From positions 3,596,001 through 3,660,000 of the forward strand of contig NC_089439.1 of the NCBI RefSeq assembly GCF_026210795.1: 64,000 nucleotides of DNA. The letters run 5' to 3'. The notes under the pieces were generated by a model. That model was given only the letters and a program-made list of their open reading frames with translations, was not told the DNA's origin and did not search any database. Source of the stretch: Rhizophagus irregularis. Taxonomy: Eukaryota > Glomeromycota > Glomeromycetes > Glomerales > Glomeraceae. Position 1 is the first letter of the stretch. Every line of letters starts with the position of its first letter. This document shows, piece by piece, positions 1 through 11,045 of the stretch. The position numbers and the translations under genes were made by a program.

Positions 1-132
1 AAATATTTTGTAATATTAATTCAATATTAATACAATATTACTATGACATAGTTACGATATCAAATAAATGTCAAATATTTTTGTAATATTAATTCAATGT
101 TAATACAACATCACTACAATGTGGTTACATGA
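1..132. repeat. Two-copy tandem repeat, period about 72 bp
   Basis: The block at 1-58 recurs at 73-131 with small differences (both run from AAATATTTTG through TAATATTAATTCAAT). The rest, to about 300, is palindromic AT-rich DNA with several GATATC words. No coding potential seen. Confidence 0.6.
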
Positions 133-813
133 TAATATTTACATCGCATAATGATCGCAGCGATATCGCAGAGATATCGAACTAATTAATGTCGAATAAA
201 TACAGTTACGACTAACTTAACGATGTTGAATTTATTTTTTATCAAAATATCGTAATGATATCATAATGATATCATTGCGATATCTAATCAATATCGATTG
301 TAAACTCCAAGTTTCAGCAAAGTAATCCTGATACCAGCCTATGTGTCTATAAGTGGCATAACCAGAACAAATGTCTAGACTTTCATTATGTTTCAGATAG
401 AGAGAAGGGGAGATAAATATAGGCCTGTAAATCTTTTAGTAATTATGAAAGAAGATAAAAACCACTACTGTATTATTAAAGATCTTCACAAGTTAGTGTA
501 CAATCATAGTAAGCATAAAGGATGAAAATACATCTGCCGATATTGTCTTCATGTATACTCTTCAGAGATAAGATATAATAAACATTTACCAAAATGCAAG
601 GGTCTAAATAATGCCCCCAACGACCACAAATGCTGGTGAAGAATAGAAGTGTCAAAGCTTTCTATAATCATAAATGCATGCAACCAAATCCATATTGAAT
701 AATCTGGGATCTTGAAATGCTAACCGAAAAGCTGACTCCAGAAGAGAAAACAAAGTTAATCCATACAAAAAGGCTACAAATGCATAAGCCATGTGGTTAT
801 TGCTATGTGATTA

Positions 814-1774
814 CAGTCAACTCTCTTTATAGTCACACATTTGGGACAGTCCATATTTGGTGATTATAAAGAGATGTGACTATATAAAAAATTTCTTATA
901 TTTGTATATCATAATTCCGGCCCAAAATTAACATAATTTTAGCCAGAATTATACTTAAAACTTTATTGTATCGTACCTTAACCAATATTAATCGTAAAGA
1001 GATGATCTTACCGCCATTCGATTCGTCTTAATGAGACGGTTCTAATGGTATAAAATACGTCAAAATCCAATCACTAGATTAATTTCCGAAATTAAAAAAA
1101 TATTAATGGTTTTTGTGTAATAACTCTGCCAATATTGATCCTAGAAAGATGATCATACTACCATTCGATTCGTCTTGATGAGACGAATCTAATGGTATAA
1201 AATACATTGAAATCCAATCACTAGATCAATTTCCGAAATTAAAAAATATTAAATGGTTTTTAAGTAATAACTCCGTCAATATTGATCACAGAGAGATGAG
1301 CTTACCACCATTCGATTCATCTCGATGAGGCGATTCCAACGAGCTATAAATCGTCTTTTTACAATCACTAGGTACCGAGAAATCTAGCAAAATGTTAAAT
1401 GGCGCAGTAAACGTAAATCAAGAAATATTATAATGCCGATGTTTAACATTTTGTTGAATAACTCGTCAGCCAGTGATCCGAAAAGGATAAAACTACCACC
1501 ATTCGATTCGTCTCAGTGAGACGATTCTAACAAGCTATGATACATCTTTGTACGATTATTAGATGCCAAGTTATTTAATATATTCTTTATATAACTGTGA
1601 TTATAAACGGTTCTTTTTAATATAAGATTTTTGAGAATAGGTGTGATAGTGACTATAGATAGATTGTGACTATATAGGATAGATTTTAATAATAAAGTGT
1701 TTTGAACATTCAACTGGTGTGACTATATAGTAGAATGTGACTATAACGGGAGTGATTATAGAGGGAGTTGATTG
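814..1774. mobile_element. Non-autonomous Tc1/mariner-pogo (Tigger-like) transposon, TA-flanked
   Basis: Inverted ends CAGTCAACTCTCTTTATAG (left) and CTATAGAGGGAGTTGATTG (right strand, complemented) lie directly between TA dinucleotides at 812-813 and 1775-1776. The flanking polymerase frame is restored on removal with one TA. There is no transposase. The interior is occupied by diverged copies of a unit with the palindromic core described separately. The rightmost about 205 bp recur in inverted orientation at 32706-32912. Confidence 0.85.
955..1550. repeat. Four diverged tandem units with a GATTCGTCT/AGACGAATC palindromic core
   Basis: The core (for example CGATTCGTCTTGATGAGACG at 1158) appears near 1019, 1158, 1315 and 1505, each within a longer unit beginning with a TAATATTGATC-like word and followed by ATCACTAGAT-like words. 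Unit spacing grows from about 140 to 190 bp. The same core recurs in the elements at 9316-9851 and 17162-19379. Confidence 0.7.
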
Positions 1775-2501
1775 TATTCGTATAAATAGTTTACTTAACT
1801 ATGAAATTGTAAGTCACGATTTATATAGAGGACCTGATGCGCTAGAAAGATTTGTCCTCAAAATCAAAGAGAAACTCTTAGCTATCTAAGAAGATTTATC
1901 TGCACCGGCTGAAATGATAATGGCACCAGGAGACTTGAAGGTGTATAATGAAGTGACTGAATGCTGGATTTGTAAGTGACCTTTCTTAAAACCAGCACCA
2001 GAGGTAGTACAAAAACTTGAAAAAGTAAAGCATAATTTATTAGAAATCAAATAATGGGAATCATGTATGGAAAAGGAACATCCTGAAAAGAAAGAAGCGT
2101 AGAAAAGATACCGAGAAGCTTTAAGTGCACTTAATCGAAAGTAAAAGATTATGACTATATAAATGGAAACTATTGAGGTCCAGCCCATGATACTTGTAAT
2201 AAAAAGTTGTGGATAGGCTCTTTGAAAACTAAAGTACCCCTTATCTGTCATAATTTCTGGGGATATGACTTTCATTCAATTATAAAAGTTGTGAGCAAGT
2301 TCACAGCTGATAAGCTAAATTGCATCCCAGAGAATATAGGAAAGTACAAAGCCATAGATGTTAGCCAGCTCTGATTTCTTGATAGCTTTCAGCATATGGG
2401 AATGGGATTAGATAAATTAGTAGAATGTCTAGGAGGAAAGCCTAAAAAATTCCCCCTAACTATTAGGTACTTTACTGAGAAAGGCTATTCAATAGATAAG
2501 A

Positions 2502-4500
2502 TTAAGTTTCTTTTTTGAAAGGGCATTCAGAAGTTTTAGAGGAAACAATCGTGCTATCATCCAATTTTAGTGACAGTTCTTTCACAAGTCCCTGAACGAA
2601 AATGCCTTTTAGTAAGTGACAGTGATCCACTAGGAGAGTTAAAACAATGCAAAAAATAAGGCTTACTCTTATATTCCATGCCCAAGAAAGTGTAAGACGT
2701 AGCTTATCATAAGATGAATATAATAGAAGAAGTTTAAACGACTTCAGGAGATGAAATCGGTATATATCACGCTTTTCCATCATGTATATTCGAATCTCTA
2801 TCATGTATAGCTAATCAAAACAAAAATTCAGTATTCCCATGAAGACCAATTGTATATTGACAAAGGAACTTAAGACTTATCTCACTTGAATTCCGATAGT
2901 ATAAAGATTTGATGAATCTCTACTTACACCTCTAAATTTCTCTAATATATCATCCAATGTATCCTTAAGCATTCTTGGTAGCTGATATTTGTCAGACGTC
3001 CACTTTGTAAGGTCATATTTATGTGGGCCACCACATGCTAGTTCACAAACCACTTCTTGTTGATCAATTTTGCATAATAAATCCGCTAGATAACCTGTTC
3101 AAGACATTCTTTTAATATCTTTTTGTTTTCATTTCGTCTTCAGCAACTGGCGACTACTGTAATTTCTCCCCTAAAAGTTAGATATTTGAGTCTAGGAAAT
3201 GGAAGTAATGAGAAAAATTGAAACTTACTAAGGAACACGACAAAAACTGTTCAATTTTAGGGCACCCTGAAAAATAGGAATGACATATTCTTCAAACTAC
3301 TCTCTTTCCTCACAATCATTTTGTTGAATTAGGTTATATTCAGATTCAAAAGCATCTAGACTAAAAAAGATGGTAAATCATGCATTTAATGAAAGCTAAA
3401 CTTGGCAAAAGAGATTTACAATGTCCCAATAGCATGTTCAACCCAATACAGGATCTTCTTTCAGTCTTCTTCATTGTATGAAAAACCTTCATTATATTCT
3501 GGTACTTTTAAATCCCTTATTTTTACCCATTTATCATGGATCCATGAAGCTTCTATCAAAAACATAAATGTGTCAATATTTGTGGTCAATACTGCTTGAA
3601 TTTTTCAAATGCACTTTACTTAGTCACCTTGCTTCTTAATTTCTCACCAAGAGGCCCAAATAGATGATCACAAATTGATCTAATTTCTTCGTAATATATG
3701 GCATTAACTGCAGGTGCGTGGTCGGTCTGCTATAAGCTCCACCCAAAACTTGGGTTTGAACTTTTTTTCTATCTGTGAACAAGGAGTGAGATCTAAAATA
3801 AGGCTGTGCATAAGACTTCACAAAAATAGTAAGATTTAAAACTATTCAATAAACGTAATCTGTAGTGGATCTATTATCAAGAACAAAGCTTACTCGTATT
3901 TTGACATTGTTGATTTTGCATGATATTTTTCCATTACCGACATTATATGGGATGAAGGCAAGTCATCACCAATCTCAGAAAATAACCGCTTGTGAGTATT
4001 CTTTAATGGTACTAGCTATAGAGGAGAGAGATATTAGTAATTGATTTCAAAATTGAATATTACTTAACTGTTTGACATAAATAATAGGGCTACCACATTT
4101 AGTCTGAACTTGATAACTAAAAAAATCATACTTCGTCCTGATTAACAGTTGCATCGTTAGAATCGTGTTCAGATATAAAAAGCGGATTCTTAGCATTTAT
4201 GATTGTTTCTAAGACTATTATTCTGAGTCACAGAGAAAAAAATTAAATATGTAATGCATAGACGAGTTTGAATAAATTACCATCTTTCGTATCATTTCTA
4301 CCTAATAGGCTAGAATTGGGGAATTCTCTACTATCAACATGGATTCCATCATCCTCAGATCCATCATTGGGTAATTTTTCTTTTTCATCAAAGAATTTCT
4401 CTGAGATCTTAGTAGTAGTTGATCTAGCGTATTGTTGAATTTGCTCTGTTGTAACTGTGGCTATAGTTATGTGCTGAACTGCTTTGTACGGGAAATCACG
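2502..4500 (-). pseudogene. Broken member of a multi-copy, lineage-specific hypothetical gene family
   Basis: On the minus strand one can read in order, with stops, frameshifts and probable introns: STTTKISEKFFDEKEKLPND (about 4430-4370), HIMSVMEKYHAKSTMSKYE (about 3985-3900), FTDRKKVQTQVLGGAYSRPT (about 3780-3715), ASWIHDKWVKIRDLKVPEYN (about 3550-3490), a stretch ending LYWVEHAIGT (about 3430), then VVCELACGGPHKYDLTKW (about 3055-2990), and finally an uninterrupted 100-codon stretch (2804-2502) containing RDIYRFHLLKSFKL. I recognise this order from a repeated hypothetical family in Rhizophagus genomes but recall no name or function. Its tail collides with the polymerase fragment coming from the left. 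Plus-strand ORFs here are antisense shadows. Confidence 0.6.
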
Positions 4501-4539
4501 TCAAGAGTGAATTATTTAGTCTAGCATGTTATATTGTAA

Positions 4540-5036
4540 GTCGTTGAGCTAGATGTGTGTGTCACAGGCTCCACCCACCTCAGCCTCACGGCCTCACAGT
4601 ACCTACTTGGCCCCTATAGGGCTCAGGCATCCCCATATCTGTCACCATCTGTCACTTCCATCTGTTATATAATAATATACTAAAAAAGGATAAAATAAGG
4701 GAAAAGAGAGGAAAATAAGAGAGAATCAGAGGGGTATGACAGATATAACAGATATGACAGATGTTTCAGAAATATTGGAAGAGGATAATCTCCAGAAATA
4801 TTTTTGATTTTACCCCCTAGATCTATCATACTGTTATAAATCTGTCATATGATTAGGATTCAGTCTAATCATCTGTCAGAAGTAGTGAGATAACAAACCA
4901 GGTAGATTAACAGGTAGGTTAGCAGGTAGCTCCTAGAAGGTCTGTAAAACCAGTAAGACTAACTCTGTCCTGCCCGTCAGAAAAAATAGTAATTGAACAA
5001 TAAGTAAACCATAAGTAATATATAAGGATAGGCAAC
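4540..5036. other. Non-coding spacer with ATCTGTCA inverted repeats
   Basis: 4629-4675 carries repeated ATCTGTCA/CATCTGTTAT words; 4735-4770 carries the complementary TGACAGATATAACAGATATG. The two can pair across about 60 bp. Short direct repeats of AGGTAG follow at 4898-4928. It lies just upstream of the helicase/polymerase module and could be an end or control region of it, but no target duplication was found. Confidence 0.35.
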
Positions 5037-5495
5037 ATGTATACAGCAGAAAAGCTTGCAACAATCTTCGGCTGCACAGTCTCTGATCTTATACTAACTA
5101 TCAATAGGGGGATACTTCTTGAGCAATGCAGAAAGCAAAACCTGTTAAAAATCTCTGAATTTGTAGGCCACATTCTGGAACACATTCCAAGTAACAATTT
5201 CAGACCACATCTTTTAGAAGTCAATCCAATCTGAAGAGCTAAAGCTGAACAAGTACTCTGAAAGTGGTATAAAGAAGTAGAGAAGGTATACGACAGGGCA
5301 GTAGAAAAGAAATAAAAAGCGGGAGATGCTCTTGGTCGATCATATGAGGAGGAGGGTATTGGAAATCGTGAACTTTGTGAACTTGAATGGAAGGCATATG
5401 ATAAGGCTTGTAAAGAGATAACGGAAGCTAGAAAAGAGCAAATTATAGTAAAACAAGCTCTTGAGCGGTTTGGATTTCAGATATATGTGGATTGA
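5037..5495 (+). pseudogene. Small coiled-coil-like ORF at the head of the helicase/polymerase module
   Basis: A single frame of 153 codons from ATG 5037 to TGA 5495, broken by three in-frame stops (at 5232, then about 5260 and 5312). The first 65 residues (MYTAEKLATIFGCTVSDLIL...) are mixed helical; the rest is rich in Glu, Lys and Ala (for example EKVYDRAVEKK and CELEWKAYDKACKEITEAR), consistent with a coiled coil. No domain recognised. Same strand and compact spacing relative to the helicase 230 bp downstream suggest one polycistron-like block. Short 10-bp direct repeats (GACCGCAG/GACTACAG) lie between them at 5596-5627. Confidence 0.45.
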
Positions 5496-6238
5496 AAAAG
5501 GGGAAGGGAAGATTTAGAGCAGTCGTAAAGGTTTGTGGTTTATAGTTTTTTTTTACTCCTAGAAGATAACTGGGTAAGATCAGAGGACCACATGACCGCA
5601 GGACCGCAGGACTACAGGACTACAGGAGGGTAACCAGGTAGGAGTGCAGATTTTTGGAAAAAATATTCGGCAATTAAAGATTAGGTAACTATAAATTAGT
5701 ACTCGATTTGATAAAACAAAAAAATGACTGCCCAAACTAGCACTCAAGCTCAAGTTATTCCCAAATTTGGTGAACAAAAGAAGGCCTTCAGTATCGATAA
5801 GCTTAAATGGCTCATTAACGCTGCTAAAAGTATGAGTGTCCTTGATCAAGCTAAACGTTATCTTTGCAGTTACTTTATCCTCTGCTCTAACCCACATGAA
5901 GTCTTTATGTAGCAGTCAGAAATCAAGAATCTCGAACATATCCCTGATAAAAATATTAGTAAACTTATCCGTCCAATTACCAAAGTTTTTTACAAACAAT
6001 CTGAACAAGGTTCCTCACAAAAGGTCAAATTCAATATCAACAAATGGTTTATGATTGAATATAGCACTAGTCAAAATTGGTGCTATTGGGTACATATCAG
6101 ATACCTGATATGTGTATAATATATGTAATATATATGTATGATATTTAACAATACTACACATATCGGGTACCTGATATGTGTAGTATAAATGTAGAAAATC
6201 GGTGACACATCATGTAAATATCATATACACATCTTACA

Positions 6239-6432
6239 TATATCGGGTAGTCAAATATCAGTGACATATCTTATAGATATCATACATTTAACACACACAT
6301 ATCGGGTAGTAAAATATCAGTGACATATCTTATAGATATCATACATTTAACACACACATATCGGGTAGTAAAATATCAGTAATATATATTATAGATATCA
6401 TACATTTAACACACATATATCGGGTAGTAAAA
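6239..6432. repeat. 60-bp subterminal tandem repeat in CACTA-like element 1
   Basis: Three copies starting near 6239, 6299 and 6359, each with ATATCGGGTAGT, ATCAGTGACATATC and TAGATATCATACATTTAACA. Subterminal arrays of short words are typical of CACTA transposase-binding regions. Confidence 0.7.
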
Positions 6433-6474
6433 TATGTAAAATATTGGTAATATATATTTTTATTGTATACGTTT

Positions 6475-7404
6475 GACAATTTCATATTAAAACTAATAGA
6501 TTTATATCTCTTTTTTTTTATTTTAATTTGGGCTAAATGAAATTCAATTTTATTAAAATTTATAAATTTATTTACATAAAAGCAATAATACAAATCTTAC
6601 ACTATCTGCTACGTAAAATCAAATAAAGTTGAACATAATTATACTATGTAATATGTTAAGTTTTACTGAAAGTAGCAATGATAATAAAATTACCTCTTTG
6701 CTTGTTTTGTTATATCTGTTTATTATTTAAAAGAAATATCAGTGAAAATATTAGTAAGTATATTAATTAATAGGAGAAAATAAAATAGAAATGTTAATAA
6801 AAACGTTAGTGGTAAATATAGAAAATATTAGTAAAAATGTTAGTAAAAAGAAAGAAAAGTTAGTAAAATAGAAAATGTTAATAGGAGAATGTTAATAAAA
6901 ACATGTTAGTAGTATTTAATATTAATAGAAAATGTTAAGTGGTAGAAAACATTAGTGAGAGAAAAGAAAAAAAGTATTAGAACGTCAATAGAAAATGTAT
7001 ATATAAAAAGAAAAAAACAAGCATAATGAAAATATACCTTTATGTTTATTTCTAAATATAAAAATAAAAAAAAAATATATTAATATTATTTCATAATAAC
7101 TAAGTAAAAAGTTTGTTTTAAATAAAAAGTTTAAGAGAAAGGGCTTTTACGAAAGAAAAAAAAATAAACAAAGTGCGAAATATAAATACCGAAATCATGT
7201 GATCAATCGCCTAATTACAATAACAAATTCTGATTGGGCCATAGATTTTAACCGGATTATTATAATTAATAAAAAAAATGCATTTATACTATTTATACTA
7301 GAATTACACTGCAAGTTAAACTCTTTATCGCTTTAAATAATACAAAACCCTACTTAAATATACCAATTAGTCACAAATCGGGTACTTATCGGTAGCCTAT
7401 TTGT
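6475..7404. other. AT-rich interior of CACTA-like element 1, no gene seen
   Basis: 6720-7010 is built from repeats of AAAATGTTAGTAAAAA-like words on an A-rich background; the rest is low-complexity AT. No open reading frame worth calling. Confidence 0.4.
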
Positions 7405-7414
7405 CACCTATCAA

Positions 7415-8492
7415 TTAAAGAGCACCGTCGAGTCGAGTCGAGTTATATGTAAACTCGATTCGGCTGAGTTAAATCGAGTCGAGTCGAGTCAAGTTAAAAT
7501 TATAAAAATATAAACTCGACTCGATTCGAGTCAAGTTGGCCCGTCAAACCGAATTGAGTCGAGTCGAATTAAATCACGTGATTTTAATTCGGCTATGCTG
7601 ATCATTTCCTTTTTTTGGCGATAGCCATTCCACAAAATTCCATTTTTGTAATTTTCAAAAATTTTTCGTCTCGGATTTTGTGTAACATAATTTCCAAAAA
7701 AGGAAATTCCATAAATTTGGCCGGAATTATGTTTAATTCGGCTTAACTTGACTTGACTCGACTCGAATCGATTTGATTTGATTGTAATTTTCAACTCGAC
7801 TCGACTCGCGAGTCAACTTGACTCGTTTCGGAGCAACAGGGCGGACATCCCCATATTATCACGATATTGCCGATCATTTTGCCGATCACTTGTCCAATAT
7901 TATCACATTAAAAAATACCGTTGAATTAGTTTTTTCACAAATTCTACATAATAATGTATAAAATTTCGATTTTATTTACTTTATTTTATTTATTGTTAAT
8001 AAATTAGTTCTTAAAATAATTCATAAAGATTTTGTCAAATATCAGACATATATTAATTTTACAATAATTGTAAACATTTATTTAATGATAACTTTTGGGT
8101 TATCAAAAATTATCCAGGTTTATTTTAGCCATTGATTCTTGAATACCTAAATAATATACTGTAAAAGTTTCAAGTTTCGCCCGAAGATCTGTGGCTTCGC
8201 CCGAAGCTTCAAAGTCACGTTAGCAGATGATCGGCATATATATAGCATATATATTAATTATTGAAAATTTGACGTAAAATCTAACTTTGGAAACACACCT
8301 TATTTTGCCACAATACTTTTATATTAATTTATTGATAAATGAAACTATTAAATAAAATAATTTAACATAAATTGTCAGAACATTTATTGCTTGGAATAAA
8401 GCTTCAAATTTAACGTGATATCACTTATATCATGATCGGCAAGTGATCGACATTGTGATATAATGCATATCCGCCCTGTTTTTCGGAGTACT
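7415..8492. mobile_element. MULE-like MITE rich in GAGTC words, 9-bp duplication
   Basis: The ends are imperfect inverted repeats (left AGCACCGTCGAGTCGAGTCG; right complement AGTACTCCGAAACGAGTC) with long runs of GAGTC/GACTC. The flanks are ACCTATCAA (7406-7414) and ACCTATCAT (8493-8501), a 9-bp duplication with one change, as made by Mutator-like transposases. It is split near its right end by a second element and is related to 51292-52248. Confidence 0.7.
7835..8480. mobile_element. MITE with AACAGGGCGG ends, 9-bp duplication
   Basis: Ends AACAGGGCGGACATCC and its complement AACAGGGCGGATATGC, with further matching arms (GCCGATCACTTG on both sides). Flanked by TTTCGGAGC (7826-7834) and TTTCGGAGT (8481-8489). 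It is nested inside the right terminal repeat of the 7415-8492 element. The interior is AT-rich without ORFs. Confidence 0.8.
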
Positions 8493-8569
8493 ACCTATCA
8501 TGCATACCAGTCAACATGGTAAATCACTGATTTTTCGTAATATCAAATAATAAATATTTATTTAGAAAC

Positions 8570-9310
8570 TCCAAGAACCTACAAAAGAAAAAAAAAAGTA
8601 ATGTTACTAAGGAAAAAAAATAAACGTGAAACTCCTCCTTCCCCATTTACCTTTCACTAAAGTCCGGTTTGTATAATTCGTCTGGCGTTCCTACAATAAA
8701 AGAAAAAAATGTAACGTTAGTAATGTTACTAAAAGAAGTAAATTTCTCTCCCATTAATACCTTCACTCAAAAGTCTGGTTCGTAATTTCGTCCAGCTTTC
8801 CTACAAAAAAAAGAAAGAAACATTAGAAACGTTTCTTATTTAACATACATGACACACTACACCCACCCAACTTACATCAAGTGTAAGTCCGCCTTCTAAG
8901 AGTCTGGTGTCCTAGTCCTACAAAAAAACAAAGAAAGAAACGTTAGTACGTTTCTTTAATATTCAAAAACCAATTCCCCTCCCCTATTCCTAACATTATC
9001 CAAGTCCAGATTCGTTTTCAAGAGTCCGGCGTCCTAGCCCTACAAAAAAATAAAGAAAGAAACGTAAGTATGTTTCTTTACATAATATTAAAAAAACATT
9101 TTCCCCTCTTCCCATTCCTTACATTATCCAAGTCCGGGTTCATTTCCAAGAGTCTGGTGTCCTAGTTCTACAAAAAAAAAGAAAGAAACGTTAAAAACGT
9201 TTCTTAATTACAGTAAAACACATAACCCCAGTCTCCTTCTCCCACATTACCTTTATTGGTTCGACGGTTCGTCCTGGTCTTCAAGGTCCGGCGTTCTACA
9301 AAAAATAGGA
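8570..9310 (-). repeat. Array of about 6 intron-like hairpin units and micro-exons (minus strand)
   Basis: Read on the minus strand, each unit of about 110-125 bp has a GTAAG-like donor, a palindrome AAGAAACGTACTAACGTTTC or a variant, a T-tract, and TTTTTTGTAG. TACTAAC is exact at 8942-8948 (complement GTTAGTA). Sequences left between acceptor and next donor are about 45-50 nt and share CTAGGACACCAGACTCTTGG. The array faces outward towards the left end of CACTA-like element 1. The splice-signal order is read directly; actual splicing is inferred. Confidence 0.7.
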
Positions 9311-9315
9311 GTCCC

Positions 9316-9851
9316 ACAGGTTGAAAAGTGAAAAATCAGGCACCAATCGGTCACCAATCAGGTAGCTAATTGGTGACTGATTGGTGACTGATTGGTGCCT
9401 GATTGGCATTTTTGCCAAATACCGTCACCAATCAGGCAGTTTGCTAACCTTTGATCCAGTGATCAGAAAAAGATGAAATATAGCTCATTGGAATTGTCTC
9501 AACAAGACAAATCTAATGGTAGTAAAATCGCATTTCTAGGATTAATACTTGATGAGAAATTAAGTAAAATATAAAAATGAAAATGTATCATTTATATTTT
9601 ATTTAATTTTTTATTAACTATTAATCCTAGAGATGCGATTTTACTACCATTAGATTCGTCTTGTTGAGACGATTCCAATGAGCTATATTTGATCTTTTTC
9701 TGATCACTGGATTAAAAGTTAGCAAACTGCCTGATTGGTGACGGTATTTGGCAAAAATGCCTATCAGGTACCAATCGGTCACCAATCAGGTACCTGATTG
9801 GTGACCGATTGGTGCCTGATTGATGCCTGATTTTTCACTTTTCGACCTGTG
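9316..9851. mobile_element. CACAG-ended foldback (CACTA-like MITE), TCC duplication
   Basis: A nearly perfect 536-bp palindrome. It starts CACAGGTTGAAAAGTGAAAA and ends with the complement CACAGGTCGAAAAGTGAAAA, flanked by TCC at 9313-9315 and 9852-9854. The arms contain ATTGGTGACYGATTGGTGCC words; the middle carries the GATTCGTCTTGTTGAGACGA core seen in other elements. Confidence 0.85.
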
Positions 9852-9899
9852 TCCGACCTACAAAAAAAAAATAAAAAATGAAATATTTTTTTTTTAAGT

Positions 9900-10190
9900 A
9901 TTGATTTTTATTAGATTATCAATGATCAATAAATGATTGGATTCTAACCAAAACTTCACGTGATTTTGCAAAACCCTAGTTTCGGCAAGCAATCCTAGAT
10001 CGGATATTACACAGATGACTAGATTGACCGGATTGATCAGATAATCTGGTCAAATCCTATTTTTTTTTATTTTTTTTTAAAAAAAAATATTTTTTATTCT
10101 CCTTCGGTCTTCCCCTTCAGAATTCGGCTTAAATGGCTTAGGACGTTCGTTTTTCTAAGGGAACACCTTCCTGGAACTGGATTTCGGCTT
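9900..10190. promoter_or_regulatory. Possible divergent promoter between two intron-unit arrays
   Basis: This 300-bp stretch separates the left-facing array (ending about 9310, plus the inserted foldback) from the right-facing one (from 10195). It holds TTCACGTGATTTT at 9956, the E-box-like word that also precedes the BTB gene. A plus-strand first exon would end GGCTTGAAG at 10194 before a GTAAGT donor. Inferred from position only. Confidence 0.3.
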
Positions 10191-10194
10191 GAAG

Positions 10195-11045
10195 GTAAGT
10201 TAGGAGGAGGGGATTTCGTTTCTTTTTTGTTTTTATTTATTTATTTATTTTTCTAACGTTTCTCTTTATTCTTTTTTGTAGACTTTGGCTTCTTGGATTA
10301 TTTGGGATATTGGGTAAGTGTATGGGGTGGGTTTTTTTGGAATTTACTTTGAAGAAACGTACTAACGTTTCTTTTTTTATTCTTTTTTGTAGATTTTGTC
10401 TTCTCAGGTTTTTTGTAAGTGTGTGGGGTGGGTGTTTTCGAAATTTACTTTGAAGAAACGTACTAACGTTTTTTTTTTTATTCTTTATTGTAGATTTCGG
10501 CTTCTTGGATTATTTGGGATATTGGGTAAATGTGTGGGAATTCTTTCGGAATTTACTTTGAAGAAACGTACTAACGTTTCTTTTATTCTTTTTTTGTAGA
10601 TTTCGTCTTTCCAGGTTCTTTGTAAGTGTGTGGGGGTGGGTTTTTTCAGAATTTATTTTGAAGAAACGTACTAACATTTCTTTTTTTATTCTTTTTTGTA
10701 GATTTTGTCTTCCCGGGTTCTTTGTAAGTGTGTGACGGTGGGTTTTTTTGGAATTTACTTTGAAGAAACGTACTAACGTTTCTTTTTTTATTCTTTACAA
10801 TTGTAGATTTCGGATTCTTGGATTATTTGGGATATTGGATAAGTGTGTGAGGGTGGGTTCTTTTGGAATTTACTTTGAAGAAATGTACTAACGTTTCTTT
10901 TTTTATTCTTTTTTGTAGATTTTGGCTTCCTGGATTATTTGGGATATTGGGTAAATGTGTAGGGAGTTTCAGAATTTACTTTGAAGAAACATACTAATGT
11001 TTCTTTTTTATTGGGATATGGGTAGTGTGTGGGGTGGGTTTACTT
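10195..11045 (+). repeat. Array of 8 intron-like units separated by 22- or 32-nt micro-exons (plus strand)
   Basis: Donors GTAAGT/GTAAAT and acceptors TTTTTGTAG delimit micro-exons at 10282-10313, 10393-10414, 10494-10525, 10600-10621, 10702-10723, 10807-10838 and 10919-10950, that is 32, 22, 32, 22, 22, 32 and 32 nt. Each intron-like block is about 70-90 bp and holds GAAACGTACTAACGTTTC: the branch-point word TACTAAC sits in the middle of a palindrome (exact at 10461, 10569, 10771, 10886). One donor is mutated (ATAAGT at 10839). The 32-nt exons read ATTTCGGCTTCTTGGATTAT and on; the 22-nt ones ATTTTGTCTTCCCGGGTTCT and on. No long frame results. Confidence 0.75.

Larger units (their letters stand above)
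300..2515 (+). pseudogene. Decayed Maverick/Polinton-type family-B DNA polymerase, N-terminal part
   Basis: Fragment of the large polymerase of Maverick/Polinton-like elements. Open stretches with intervening stops read a zinc-knuckle region near 450-610 (HYCIIKDLHKL, then a Cys-x2-Cys / His-x4-Cys pattern), then after an insertion YRGPDALERF, LSAPAEMIMAPGDLK and WICK near 1830-1980, and GPAHDTCN followed by HNFWGYD near 2180-2270. This order is what I know from the N-terminal half of these polymerases; HNxxGYD is part of the exonuclease domain. Many stops, no start, and no polymerase palm domain: the copy ends near 2.5 kb against the converging pseudogene. Removing 814-1774 plus one TA copy restores frame across the insertion, so the insertion came second. 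The host element's ends are not visible. Confidence 0.75.
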
